Below the pieces are notes generated by a model. That model did not search any database. It saw only the letters and a program-made list of their open reading frames with translations, and was not told the origin of the DNA. A stretch of DNA of 64,000 bases from an uncultured Pseudoflavonifractor sp. (GTDB lineage: Bacteria; Bacillota; Clostridia; Oscillospirales; Oscillospiraceae): positions 22,784 through 86,783 of the forward strand of contig CAJFTA010000004.1 in the NCBI GenBank assembly GCA_904419835.1. Reading direction: 5' to 3'. This document shows positions 41,943 through 50,516 of the stretch, piece after piece. Position numbers and translations under genes: made by a program. The first letter of the stretch is position 1. Every line of letters starts with the position of its first letter.

Positions 41943-43802
41943 ATGAAGAAACGGATCTTTTCCGCGCTGCTGGCCGCCGCCCTTGTGCTGGGGCTGGCCG
42001 CGCCCGCCTTTGCCGCCCAGGCCCAGGTCACGGTGGACGAGGCCGCCCAGGTGCTCTCCGCCCTGGACATTATGACCGGCGATGAAAACGGCGACCTCCA
42101 CCTGGACCGGCCCGTCACCCGGGCGGAGTTCACCAAGCTGACCGTGGCCGCATCGGCCTACGCCGGCAGCGTGGGTCCTGCCGCCAGCATCTCCCCCTAC
42201 CCTGACGTGCCCAGAACCAGCTGGGCGGCCCCCTATATCCAGGTGGCCCAGGAAAAGGGCATGGTCCGGGGCTATCTGGACGGTACCTTCCGCCCCGACA
42301 GCCAGATCCAGCTGGTGGAGGGGGTGTCCATGGTGCTCTCCCTGCTGGGGTACACCAACGAGGACTTCTCCGGTGCCTGGGGCTCGGGCCAGATGGCCAA
42401 GTACCAGGCCCTGAATCTGGACCGGGGGGTTACCGCCGGTAAGAACGACCCCATGACCCGGCAGGACGCCCTGTGGCTGTTCTACAATCTGCTCACCGCG
42501 CCCACCAAGACCGGGCAGATCTATCTGACCACCCTGGGGCACAGCCTGACCGCCTCCGGCGAGATTGACCGGGTGGCCCTGATCAACTCCGCCATGGAGG
42601 GGCCTGTGGTGGCGGAGGGGGACTGGCAGGCCTCTGTGCCCTTCTCCCTGACCACCGCCGCGGTGTACCGGGACGGCAAGGCGGCCCAGCCCGCGGACAT
42701 TCAGACCCTGGACGTGGTGTACTACTCCAAGCCCATGCACACCGTCTGGGCCTGGTCGGGCAAGGCCACCGGCGCCATCCAGCAGATCAGCACCACGGCC
42801 AACCCCACCGCCGTAACAGTGGGCGGCCAGACCTATGCCATTGAGACCGCTTCGGCGGCCTACGACCTGTCCGACCTGGGGTCCTTCCGGGTGGGGGACA
42901 ACGTGACGCTGCTGCTGGGCCGCTCCGGCGGCGTGGCCGCCGTCCGAATCCCCGGCGAGAGCGGCGGCACGGTCTGCGGCGTGGTGACCGCCATCGGCAC
43001 CGCCGCCTATCAGGATGAGAACGGCCGCAGCTACACCGCCGACACCATCACCCTCACCGCCACCGACGGCGGCACGTACAGCTACCGCTGTGACAACGCG
43101 GACAGCATGCTTGACCCCGGCGACCTGGTTCAGGTCACCGGCGGCACGGAGGTCAGCCGCCTCAGCTCCGCCTCCCTCACCGGCAGGGTGAGCGCCGACG
43201 GGACGGCCATCGGCAGCAATCCTCTGGCGGCCGGGGCGGAGATTCTGGACACCTATGGCGACACCCAGGCCCTCCGGGTCTACCCCAGCCGTCTGGCCGG
43301 GGTGAACCTGACCAGCGGCATGGTGCGCTGGTACTCCACCAACACCCGGGGGGAGATCGACCGGCTGATCCTCAACGACGTCACCGGCGATCTCCACCAG
43401 TACGGCGTCCTCACCGACGTGACCGAGCAGTCCTTTGGCATGGTGCTCATGAGCAGCTATGTCTATGACATCGCCGGCGTGCCCGGCGTGTCTACCAGCC
43501 AGACCGCCATCTGGAACCTGGAGGAGGGTCCCTGCCAGGTGCGGACGGACGGCAAAGCGGTGGAGCGGATCTACAACCTGACCGGCGCGGAGCTGACCGC
43601 TGTGGACGGCAAGACCGCCATGGCGGGCACCCAGGCCTGGACCATCTCCGACAGCGTGGCGGTCTACGAGTACCGGGACAATACCTACTACCTCTCCGAC
43701 CTGAGCCGGGTATCCGGCGGAGGCTACGACCTGACCGGCTGGTACGACAAGGCCCAGGACCAGGGCGGCCGCATCCGGGTCATCATCGCGGAGGCACAGT
43801 GA
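41943..43802 (+). CDS. S-layer-homology (SLH) domain surface protein
   Basis: 619 residues from ATG 41943 (AAAGGAG upstream). Sec signal peptide (KKRIFSALLAAALVLGLAAPAFAAQ), then two to three SLH modules in residues ~28-200 (RPVTRAEFTKLTVAAS, SWAAPYIQVAQEKGMVRGYLDGTFRPDSQIQLVEGVSMVLSLLGY, RQDALWLFYNLLT) for anchoring to wall polymer. The remainder (~210-619) is a beta-rich repeat region with short motifs such as VGGQTYAIETASAAYDLSDLG that I do not recognise. It belongs to the exporter operon (13 nt gap), so it may be exported, or help the exporter, at the cell surface. Confidence 0.85.
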   Translation: MKKRIFSALLAAALVLGLAAPAFAAQAQVTVDEAAQVLSALDIMTGDENGDLHLDRPVTRAEFTKLTVAASAYAGSVGPAASISPYPDVPRTSWAAPYIQVAQEKGMVRGYLDGTFRPDSQIQLVEGVSMVLSLLGYTNEDFSGAWGSGQMAKYQALNLDRGVTAGKNDPMTRQDALWLFYNLLTAPTKTGQIYLTTLGHSLTASGEIDRVALINSAMEGPVVAEGDWQASVPFSLTTAAVYRDGKAAQPADIQTLDVVYYSKPMHTVWAWSGKATGAIQQISTTANPTAVTVGGQTYAIETASAAYDLSDLGSFRVGDNVTLLLGRSGGVAAVRIPGESGGTVCGVVTAIGTAAYQDENGRSYTADTITLTATDGGTYSYRCDNADSMLDPGDLVQVTGGTEVSRLSSASLTGRVSADGTAIGSNPLAAGAEILDTYGDTQALRVYPSRLAGVNLTSGMVRWYSTNTRGEIDRLILNDVTGDLHQYGVLTDVTEQSFGMVLMSSYVYDIAGVPGVSTSQTAIWNLEEGPCQVRTDGKAVERIYNLTGAELTAVDGKTAMAGTQAWTISDSVAVYEYRDNTYYLSDLSRVSGGGYDLTGWYDKAQDQGGRIRVIIAEAQ

Positions 43803-43811
43803 CAGAACGGC

Positions 43812-43847
43812 AGGAGCTCTGAGCGGCGGCTCAGAGCTCCTGTTTTG
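43812..43847 (+). terminator. Terminator of the exporter operon
   Basis: 14-bp perfect stem (43812-43825 with 43830-43843) followed by TTTT. Confidence 0.9.
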
Positions 43848-43951
43848 GATTTATCTGGGATAAAGGGCGGCACCGGTATCCGAAAGGCGCACAAAATCCG
43901 GCGGCTCCATTGGGCGTTCTGACAAATTGAGATGCGGGAAGGGAAGCTGCG

Positions 43952-43980
43952 TTGTTCTTTGGAATGAGATGTGATATACT
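43952..43980 (+). promoter_or_regulatory. Promoter of the DUF1846 gene
   Basis: TTGTTC (43952-43957), 17-nt spacer, TATACT (43975-43980) with extended -10 (TGA). Confidence 0.7.
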
Positions 43981-44078
43981 AATTTAGTTATGTATTCTGA
44001 ACGGAAAGCGTACATGTGAATTTAGATGTAACAGAGAGGATGGGAGGGCGCGGCGCGGCGGCGCGCCGGGCCGGGACG

Positions 44079-45563
44079 ATGAAGAAGATCGGATTTGACA
44101 ACAAGAAGTACCTGGAAATGCAGTCCACCCACATCCGGGAACGGATCGGCCAGTTCGGCAACAAGCTGTACCTGGAGTTCGGCGGCAAGCTCTTTGACGA
44201 CTACCACGCCTCCCGGGTGCTGCCCGGCTTTGAGCCGGACAGCAAGATCCGCATGCTCAAGGAGCTGCGGGAGTCCGCCGAGATTGTCATCGCCATCTGC
44301 GCCAGCGACATCGAGAAGAACAAGGTCCGGGGTGACCTGGGCATCACCTACGATGTGGACGTGCTCCGTCTCATTGACGCCTTCCGGGGCGAGGGCCTGA
44401 TGGTGGGCAGCGTGGTGGTCACCCAGTACGCCGGCCAGGCCGCCGCCGACGCCTTCCGCGCCCGGCTGGAGAGCCTGGGCGTCAAGGTCTACCTCCACTA
44501 TCCCATCGCCGGCTACCCCCACAACATCGGCCTCATCGTCAGCGACGACGGCTACGGCAAGAACGACTATATCGAGACCACCCGTCCCCTGGTGGTGGTC
44601 ACCGCCCCCGGTCCCGGCAGCGGCAAGATGGCTGTGTGCCTGAGCCAGCTCTACCACGAGTACAAGCGGGGCGTCAAGGCGGGCTACGCCAAGTTCGAGA
44701 CCTTCCCCATCTGGAACCTGCCCCTCCAGCACCCGGTGAACCTGGCCTACGAGGCCGCCACCGCCGACCTGGGCGACGTGAACATGATCGACCCCTTCCA
44801 CCTGTCCGCCTACGGCGAGACCACGGTGAACTACAACCGGGACGTGGAGATTTTCCCCGTCCTGTCCGCCATGTTTGAGAAGATCACCGGCGAGTGCCCC
44901 TATAAGTCCCCCACCGACATGGGCGTGAATATGGCGGGCAACTGCATCTTTGACGACGAAGCTGTCCAGGACGCCGCCCGTCAGGAGATTGTCCGCCGGT
45001 ACTACGCCGCCCTCTGTGACCGCAAGCAGAACCAGAACGGGGACGAGACGGTGTACAAGCTGGAGCTGATCATGCAGCAGGCCAAGATCACCCCCGCCAT
45101 CCGTCCGGTCATCGACGCTGCCCTCCAGGTGGCCGAGGAGACCGGCAACCCCGCCGCCGCCATCGAGCTGCCCGACGGCGAGGTGGTCACCGGCAAGACC
45201 ACCGGCCTGATGGGCGCCTCCTCCGCCACTCTGCTCAACGCCCTCAAGCGCCTGGCGGGCATTGAGCATGAGAAGCACCTTATCTCCCCCGAGGCCATCA
45301 TGCCCATCCAGACCGTCAAGGTCAAGCACCTGGGATCCACCAACCCCCGGCTCCACAGCGACGAGGTGCTCATCGCCCTGGCTATCTCCGCCGCTGCCGA
45401 CCCCCTGGCCGCTGCCGCACTGGAGCAGCTCTCTGCCCTCCGGGGCTGCGACGCCCACTCCAGCGTCATCCTCTCCCCGGCGGACAGCGTGACCTACAGC
45501 AAGCTGGGCATGCACCTGACCTGCGAGCCCCAGTACGAGACCAACAAGCTCTACCACCGGTAA
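44079..45563 (+). CDS. DUF1846 family protein
   Basis: 494 residues. Matches the highly conserved DUF1846 family: MKKIGFDNKKYLEMQSTHI, LYLEFGGKLFDDYHASRVLPGF, VTAPGPGSGKMAVCLSQLYHEYKRG, NYNRDVEIFPVL and SPTDMGVNMAGN. The family contains a P-loop-like GPGSGK and is universal in Clostridia and streptococci; its activity is unknown. ATG 44079 fits family starts, though its RBS is poor and in-frame starts at 44016/44040 exist. Monocistronic with terminator. Confidence 0.9.
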   Translation: MKKIGFDNKKYLEMQSTHIRERIGQFGNKLYLEFGGKLFDDYHASRVLPGFEPDSKIRMLKELRESAEIVIAICASDIEKNKVRGDLGITYDVDVLRLIDAFRGEGLMVGSVVVTQYAGQAAADAFRARLESLGVKVYLHYPIAGYPHNIGLIVSDDGYGKNDYIETTRPLVVVTAPGPGSGKMAVCLSQLYHEYKRGVKAGYAKFETFPIWNLPLQHPVNLAYEAATADLGDVNMIDPFHLSAYGETTVNYNRDVEIFPVLSAMFEKITGECPYKSPTDMGVNMAGNCIFDDEAVQDAARQEIVRRYYAALCDRKQNQNGDETVYKLELIMQQAKITPAIRPVIDAALQVAEETGNPAAAIELPDGEVVTGKTTGLMGASSATLLNALKRLAGIEHEKHLISPEAIMPIQTVKVKHLGSTNPRLHSDEVLIALAISAAADPLAAAALEQLSALRGCDAHSSVILSPADSVTYSKLGMHLTCEPQYETNKLYHR

Positions 45564-45570
45564 GAAAACG

Positions 45571-45610
45571 AACCGCCCCTGTCAGCCTGACGCTGACAGG
45601 GGCGGTTTTT
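45571..45610. terminator. Bidirectional terminator between DUF1846 and ABC operon
   Basis: 15-16-bp perfect stem (45571-45586 with 45592-45607), T-run to 45610 on the plus strand. Confidence 0.92.
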
Positions 45611-45614
45611 CGTA

Positions 45615-46205
45615 TTACGGGACCACCCGCAGGGGAGGGCCGTCCAGCACAATGACCCGGTCGGCCAAGTCCAGCACCTCCCGGTCGTGGCTGGCCAGCA
45701 GGACGGGCACCCCCAGCTCCCGGATGCGGGAGAGCATCCGGCCAATCCGGGGCGGGTCCACCCCGTTGAAGGGCTCATCCAGCAGATAGAGTTCTCCACC
45801 CAGAGCCAGGGTGCGGGCCAGGGCAAGACGGCGGCACATGCCGCCCGACAGGGCGGAGGGAAAGGAATTCTCCTCTCCGGTCAGCTCGGCCAGCGCCAGC
45901 CAGCGCTCCGCCTCCTGGCGGCGTCTGGGGGGCAGCAGGTCGGTGATGTGCTCCTCCACGGTGCGCCAGGGCAGGAGCCGGTCCTCCTGAAAGAGTACGG
46001 CGATGTCCCGGGGCGCGGGGCCGTCCACAGTGCCCGATTCCCCGGACTGGAGTCCGGCGATGACCCGCATGAGGGTGGTTTTGCCGGACCCGGAGGGAGC
46101 CGACAGGGCGGTGATGCCCTCCAGAGGCAGGGTGAGGGAGAAGTTGTCCAGCACCGTCTTATCCCCAAAGCGGACGGTGGCGCCGGTGATGCGCAGCTCC
46201 TTCAT
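45615..46205 (-). CDS. ABC transporter ATP-binding protein (NitT/TauT type)
   Basis: 196 residues, short for the family (usually ~240) and lacking the C-terminal extension. Walker A APSGSGKTT, Q-loop VLFQEDRLLPWRTVEEHI (typical of SsuB/TauB/NrtD importers), signature LSGGMCRRLALAR, Walker B LYLLDEPFNGVD. Overlaps the permease gene by 4 nt. Last gene of the crp-like/SBP/permease/ATPase operon. Confidence 0.9.
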   Translation of the reverse strand: MKELRITGATVRFGDKTVLDNFSLTLPLEGITALSAPSGSGKTTLMRVIAGLQSGESGTVDGPAPRDIAVLFQEDRLLPWRTVEEHITDLLPPRRRQEAERWLALAELTGEENSFPSALSGGMCRRLALARTLALGGELYLLDEPFNGVDPPRIGRMLSRIRELGVPVLLASHDREVLDLADRVIVLDGPPLRVVP

Positions 46206-47068
46206 GCGCCCCGCCCCCTCTCCATACGGCGGAACAGGGTTCCGAACATTTTGTCCAGCAGGAAGCTGAGGGCCAGCACCGTGATGGTCCAGGCGAAGAG
46301 GGAGGGAGTCTCCAGGTAGAGCTTGGAGTAGTACACCTGGGAGCCGATGGCCAGCTTGGGAACGCAGAGCACCTCAGCGGCCACGCCTGCCTTCCAGGCC
46401 AGGCCCAGTGCGGTGGAGCAGCTGCTGGCGAAGTAGGGCAGCACCGAGGGCAGGTACACCAGCCGCAGGGTTTTCAGACGGCCAAAGCGCCAGGTTTTTG
46501 CCCCCTCCAGCAGCAGCGGGTCGGTTTGGACGATGCCCTTGTACACGTTGCCCCACACCACCGGCAGCACCATCAGCCCGGCGCACACGGCGGGCACCAG
46601 CCCTGTGGTCACCCACAGCAGAAGCAGGATAATAAAGGAGGCCACCGGGGTGGCCCGGATGACGCCCACAGCGGGGGTCAGCAGCAGCCGGGCGGGACGG
46701 AAGGCGGCGCAGGCGGCGGCCAGCAGGCCGCCCAGCACAGCGCCCCCCAGGAAGCCGGAGAAGATCCGCACCAGGGACAATGCTGCGCTCTGCCACAGCA
46801 GGGGGGTGATCGCCAGCTCTGCCAAAGTGCGCAGCACCAGCAGAGGCCCGGGGAGGAGGAGGGCCTTGCCCTCTATGACAGCCTTGACCAGTGCAGCGCC
46901 GTCTCCGGCCGCCCAGGCGGCGGAAATGGCCTTCCGGCCCACCCACATAGCGGCAAGCTGCCACACCCCCAGCCAGAAGGCAGGGGGTATGACAGCCCGC
47001 AGGATATCCCGGCCCACGGAGCGGCCGGGCGTTTTTTGATTGTCAGGGGATGTAATAGAACGCGTCAT
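46202..47068 (-). CDS. ABC transporter permease (NitT/TauT type)
   Basis: 288 residues from ATG 47068 (GGAGGG upstream), about six helices and the EAA-type loop LLEGAKTWRFGRLKTLRLVYLPSVLPYFASSCSTALGLAWKAGVAAEVL. Starts inside the end of the substrate-binding protein gene (26-nt overlap), implying coupling. Probable role: import of a small anion or amine-like nutrient. Confidence 0.9.
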   Translation of the reverse strand: MTRSITSPDNQKTPGRSVGRDILRAVIPPAFWLGVWQLAAMWVGRKAISAAWAAGDGAALVKAVIEGKALLLPGPLLVLRTLAELAITPLLWQSAALSLVRIFSGFLGGAVLGGLLAAACAAFRPARLLLTPAVGVIRATPVASFIILLLLWVTTGLVPAVCAGLMVLPVVWGNVYKGIVQTDPLLLEGAKTWRFGRLKTLRLVYLPSVLPYFASSCSTALGLAWKAGVAAEVLCVPKLAIGSQVYYSKLYLETPSLFAWTITVLALSFLLDKMFGTLFRRMERGRGA

Positions 47069-48128
47069 CGGGGATATACCCTCCGATCGAGGTGGGATCG
47101 GCCTGCCACAGCACATCGAAGTAGCCCTGGATGCCCTCCATCATGTCCTTGCCGGTGATGCACACCATGTTGGCCTGGGGGATGGCGGCCTTGGCGATGG
47201 CGGCCTTGGGGGTGATGCCGTACTGGGTGATAAGCTCAGCGGCGGCGTCCGGGTTGCTGGTCACGTAGTCGATGGAGGCGGCGTACTCCTCCAGGAAGGT
47301 GTTCAGCAGGTCGGGGTTCTCCTCGGCCCAGTCGGCCTGGACCACCAGGCAGCCCATAGTGAGCACGCTGTTGTCGGTGGTCACCTTGTCCCACTCCTCG
47401 GTCAGGTCCAGGGCCTGGCGGGTGGACTTATTCTGCATCAGCACGCTGGTGGCGGCGGGCACGGGCAGCATGCACAGGCTCATGGAGCCGTCGGCCATGC
47501 CGGTGGTGATCTCCTCGGCGGGAGCCCACTCGATGGTCACGTCCTCACCGGGCGTGAGGCCATTCTGCTCCAGCAGGTAGTTGAGCACGTACTCCGGGTT
47601 GGAGCCCTTGGTGTTGGCGGGGGCGTAGAGGGTCTTGCCGGCCAGGTCGGCCATGGACTGGACGCTCTCGCCGTTCTCCAGAATGTAGAGCACACCCAGA
47701 GTGTTGAGGGCCACCATCTTGATGCCGGCGTCCTTGTTGTAGAGGGTGGCGGCCAGGTTGGTGGAGATGGCGGCGATGGTCAGGTCGCCGTTGATGATCT
47801 TGCCGGTGATCTCGTCAGGGCTGGCGGCGATGGTCACGTCATAGTCCAGGGCGGTGGTGCCGGCGTCGTTGTCGGAGAGAAGCTTGGCCGCGCCCATGCC
47901 GGTGGGGCCGCTGAGGACGGCCAGGGACACCTGGGGCCGGTCGCCGGTGGGCTCATCAGTGGGGGTCACCTCGGGGGAGGGAGTGGAGGAGGGCTCCACG
48001 CTCTCAGTGGGCGAGGGAGAGACGGAAGGGGAGGGAGAGCCGGAGGTCTGGGGATTCTGGGGCCCACAGCCCGCCAGGGCCAGCACAAGGGCCAGCGCCA
48101 GGGTCAGTGCGAGACATTTCTTCTTCAT
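47043..48128 (-). CDS. ABC transporter substrate-binding lipoprotein (NitT/TauT type)
   Basis: 361 residues from ATG 48128. Lipoprotein signal (CLALTLALALVLALAGC), a Pro/Ser/Thr/Glu linker (SPSPSVSPSPTESVEPSSTPSPEVT), then an NMT1/SsuA-like type 2 binding domain (LAVLSGPTGMGAAKLLSDND, IAAISTNLAATLYNKD, LAGKTLYAPANTKGSNPEYVLNYLLEQNGL). Ligand cannot be read from sequence; sulfonates, nitrate, or pyrimidine precursors are imported by relatives. Follows the Crp-like gene by 35 nt. Confidence 0.9.
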   Translation of the reverse strand: MKKKCLALTLALALVLALAGCGPQNPQTSGSPSPSVSPSPTESVEPSSTPSPEVTPTDEPTGDRPQVSLAVLSGPTGMGAAKLLSDNDAGTTALDYDVTIAASPDEITGKIINGDLTIAAISTNLAATLYNKDAGIKMVALNTLGVLYILENGESVQSMADLAGKTLYAPANTKGSNPEYVLNYLLEQNGLTPGEDVTIEWAPAEEITTGMADGSMSLCMLPVPAATSVLMQNKSTRQALDLTEEWDKVTTDNSVLTMGCLVVQADWAEENPDLLNTFLEEYAASIDYVTSNPDAAAELITQYGITPKAAIAKAAIPQANMVCITGKDMMEGIQGYFDVLWQADPTSIGGYIPDDAFYYIP

Positions 48129-48163
48129 GGGATTCCTGTCCTTTCTGATTGAAATAGGATGGT

Positions 48164-48826
48164 TCACAGTGTTGGTTCCAGCAGCTCCGGTCTGAGCACC
48201 CGGATGGCCTTCCCCTCCCGCTGGATGGCGCCCCGGTCCTCCAGGGCATCCAGGGCACGGTACAGGGAGGCACGGCTCACGTTGAGCCGTCCGGCCAGAC
48301 CGGTGAGGGAGCAGCCCAGGGGGACCAGATCGTCCCGGGCCTGGGCGCGGAGGAAGCAGGAGAGCCGCTCCTCCGCCGTTCCGGCCACCAGGCTGTTGAT
48401 CTTCTGCTCCAGAAAGCGGATGCGGCCGGAGAGGTAGCGGATGTACTGCCGGGCCAGAGCGGGAGAGGCGGCCATCAGCTCCTCCACCAGCTCCTGGGGC
48501 AGGAGCAGCAGGCGGCAGGGGGTGCGGGCGGTGAGCTGAGCGGCGTAGTCCGTGCGGTCGTTGAAGAGGGCGGCCGCGCCGAACAGGTCTCCCGGCTCCA
48601 GCACGCTGACAATCAGCTCCCCCTTGCGCACCTCCACCTTGCCGGAGAGCACCGCCCCCAGGCTGCGGGAGAAGGCATGGGGGGTGTAGATGGTCTCCCC
48701 GCGGGCAGCCTCTGCCAGGGTGGAACGCCGGTCGGCGGCCGCCCGGAGAACCAGGGTTTCGGGCAGTCCCTGGAAGAGCGGCGTACTGGCCAGCAGGGCC
48801 AGCTCGGACCGGTCCAGCTCTGCCAT
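48164..48826 (-). CDS. Crp/Fnr-family regulator
   Basis: 220 residues from ATG 48826 (GGAGGTGG upstream). N-terminal cyclic-nucleotide-binding fold (FQGLPETLVLRAAADRRSTLAEAARGETIYTPHAFSRSLGAVLSGKVEV..., LEPGDLFGAAALFND) and C-terminal HTH (CSLTGLAGRLNVSRASLYRALDALEDRGAIQREGKAIRVL). It lacks the N-terminal cysteines of Fnr, so it probably senses a small ligand rather than oxygen. First gene of the importer operon and likely autoregulatory through the dyad at 48841-48866. Confidence 0.9.
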   Translation of the reverse strand: MAELDRSELALLASTPLFQGLPETLVLRAAADRRSTLAEAARGETIYTPHAFSRSLGAVLSGKVEVRKGELIVSVLEPGDLFGAAALFNDRTDYAAQLTARTPCRLLLLPQELVEELMAASPALARQYIRYLSGRIRFLEQKINSLVAGTAEERLSCFLRAQARDDLVPLGCSLTGLAGRLNVSRASLYRALDALEDRGAIQREGKAIRVLRPELLEPTL

Positions 48827-48840
48827 ATACGCCACCTCCA

Positions 48841-48896
48841 AAAACTGTCTCATTTGATACAGTTTTCAGAATACCGTGTTTTTAGGGAAAAGTCAA
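48841..48896 (-). promoter_or_regulatory. Promoter and Crp-type operator of the importer operon
   Basis: Minus strand TTGACT (48891-48896), 17-nt spacer, TATTCT (48868-48873). Directly downstream is a perfect 8-bp-arm dyad AAAACTGT-N10-ACAGTTTT (48841-48866) with the TGT-N10-ACA spacing of Crp/Fnr sites. Position over the transcription start suggests repression. Confidence 0.72.
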
Positions 48897-48962
48897 GCAC
48901 CTTTCGGCGCAGGAAGGGAGGAGGACGCATAGAATGGGGGCAGAGAAATGGAGGTAATGCAG

Positions 48963-49238
48963 ATGGCAGAATGCAGGTACCGGGCCCAGTGCCGGGGCTC
49001 CGGGCGCTCCTCCGCCCGGAGCGAGCGGACCATGGAGCGCCTGGAGAATATGCCCATGAACCGATACATCAATCCCAATACCATGATCACCCGTACACCG
49101 GGCGGCTGCTGCGGGCGGGGAGAGGAACAGGCCCTGCTGGAGCAGCTGGTGGAGCTGTCGGTGAGCCAGAATCAGCTGCTGGTGGATTTGCTGGGGGCGG
49201 TCAACGCCCTGACGGCGGCGCTGCTGGCCAAGCTGTGA
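48963..49238 (+). CDS. Small hypothetical Cys/Arg-rich protein
   Basis: 91 residues from ATG 48963, chosen because GGAGGT lies seven bases upstream (an ATG at 48948 is also in frame). N-terminal half is basic with AECRYRAQCRGSGRSSARSERTMERLENMPMNRYINPNTMIT and a GGCCGRG motif; the C-terminal half is a hydrophobic amphipathic helix (EEQALLEQLVELSVSQNQLLVDLLGAVNALTAALLAKL), a possible oligomerisation helix. Not recognised; composition recalls small spore-coat-associated proteins of spore formers, which is only a guess. Confidence 0.6.
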   Translation: MAECRYRAQCRGSGRSSARSERTMERLENMPMNRYINPNTMITRTPGGCCGRGEEQALLEQLVELSVSQNQLLVDLLGAVNALTAALLAKL

Positions 49239-49278
49239 CAGTGGACCTTAAAATAATGTGAAGTTCCGCAACTTTTCC

Positions 49279-49312
49279 TTGCTCCCGCCCGTCTGATCCG
49301 ATATAATATCGA
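49279..49312 (+). promoter_or_regulatory. Promoter of the LCP gene
   Basis: TTGCTC (49279-49284), 17-nt spacer, TATAAT (49302-49307); the -10 lies inside the perfect dyad CGATATAATATCG (49300-49312). Confidence 0.65.
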
Positions 49313-49354
49313 TTGTTGACATAACGCACAAGAAAACGGGAGTGATGATACCCC

Positions 49355-50458
49355 ATGGCGGGAGCACGGAAGAAAAAGAAGAAACGGAGGGGCTCACCTC
49401 TGGGCAGGGCGCTGCGCACCCTTTACGCCACAGTCGTGGTGCTCTCCGCGATCATTGTGACCACCTACGCGCTGTTCCAGATTCTTGTCCCCGCACCCAC
49501 GGTGGAGCAGCCGCCGGCGCCCACCGCAAGCGCGTCGGAAAACCCCACCGACAACCCGGATACGCCGGATGTTGACGAGAGCACGGCCTCGCCCAGTCAG
49601 CAGACGCTGGAGCGGAAGGAGCAGTTCTATACCTTCCTCCTGGCCGCCAGCGACCAGGTCAGCGGCAACTCGGATACTATCATGGTGGCGTCCTACGACG
49701 TACCCAACCAGAAGGTGGCGCTGGTATCCATCCCCCGGGACACCCTGGTCAACGGCAAGTACGGCAGCCACAGGTACTACAAAATCAATTCCGCTTACTC
49801 CTACGGCGGCATTGAGGAGCTGCGGGCCGTGGTGGCCGACATGCTGGGCATCCCCATCGACTTCTATGTGACGGTGGACCTGAAGGCCTTTGTGGAGATT
49901 GTGGACGCGGTGGGCGGCGTGGATTTCTATGTCCCGGTGGATATGAACTACGACGCCGACGACCAGAACCTCCACATCCACTACGACAAGGGCATGCACT
50001 ACGGACTCACCGGCCAGCAGGTGCTGGAGATTGCCCGCTGCCGCAAGAACTCCGACGGACCGGGCACCTATCCCGACAACGTCTATGACGTGTACGCCGG
50101 CAGCGGCACCAACCGGGAGCAGACCCAGCGGGAGCTGATGGTAGCCATTGCGCGGAAGCTGATCTCCTGGAACAGCATCCCCAAGATCACAGAGTTTGCC
50201 GGGATTGTGGGAGAGAATGTAAAGACCAACATGTCGGCCAGCGACCTGGTGTTCTTTGCCACCCGGGCCATCTATGTGGATATGGACGGCAACGTCACCA
50301 CCACCATCTTCCCCGGCAACGGCGAGGTGAGCTACAAAGGCTGGAACTGGTGCTGGCAGTACTACCCGGAGGAGTCTCTGGAGATTATCAACACCTACCT
50401 CAATCCCTATACCACGGACATCACCATGGACATGACCAACATGTTCCAGGTCCAGTGA
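49355..50458 (+). CDS. LytR-CpsA-Psr (LCP) family wall-polymer ligase
   Basis: 367 residues. Basic tail (ARKKKKKRRG), membrane helix (~20-42), Pro/Thr linker, then the LCP domain: QVSGNSDTIMVASYDVPNQKVALVSIPRDTLV, KINSAYSYGGIEELRAVVADMLGIPIDFYVTVDLKAFVEIVDAVGGVDFYV, RCRKNSDG...DVYAGSGTNREQTQRELM. LCP proteins transfer undecaprenyl-linked glycopolymers (teichoic acid, capsule) to peptidoglycan. The conserved Arg/Asp set is present. Monocistronic, own promoter. Confidence 0.93.
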   Translation: MAGARKKKKKRRGSPLGRALRTLYATVVVLSAIIVTTYALFQILVPAPTVEQPPAPTASASENPTDNPDTPDVDESTASPSQQTLERKEQFYTFLLAASDQVSGNSDTIMVASYDVPNQKVALVSIPRDTLVNGKYGSHRYYKINSAYSYGGIEELRAVVADMLGIPIDFYVTVDLKAFVEIVDAVGGVDFYVPVDMNYDADDQNLHIHYDKGMHYGLTGQQVLEIARCRKNSDGPGTYPDNVYDVYAGSGTNREQTQRELMVAIARKLISWNSIPKITEFAGIVGENVKTNMSASDLVFFATRAIYVDMDGNVTTTIFPGNGEVSYKGWNWCWQYYPEESLEIINTYLNPYTTDITMDMTNMFQVQ

Positions 50459-50468
50459 CAAAAAAGAA

Positions 50469-50499
50469 GCGCGTCCGTCTGTACAGCAGACGGACGCGC
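50469..50499. terminator. Bidirectional terminator
   Basis: 13-bp perfect stem (50469-50481 with 50487-50499), A-tract before and TTTTT after, between LCP and ribF. Confidence 0.9.
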
Positions 50500-50516
50500 G
50501 TCAGTTTTTATGCAGT

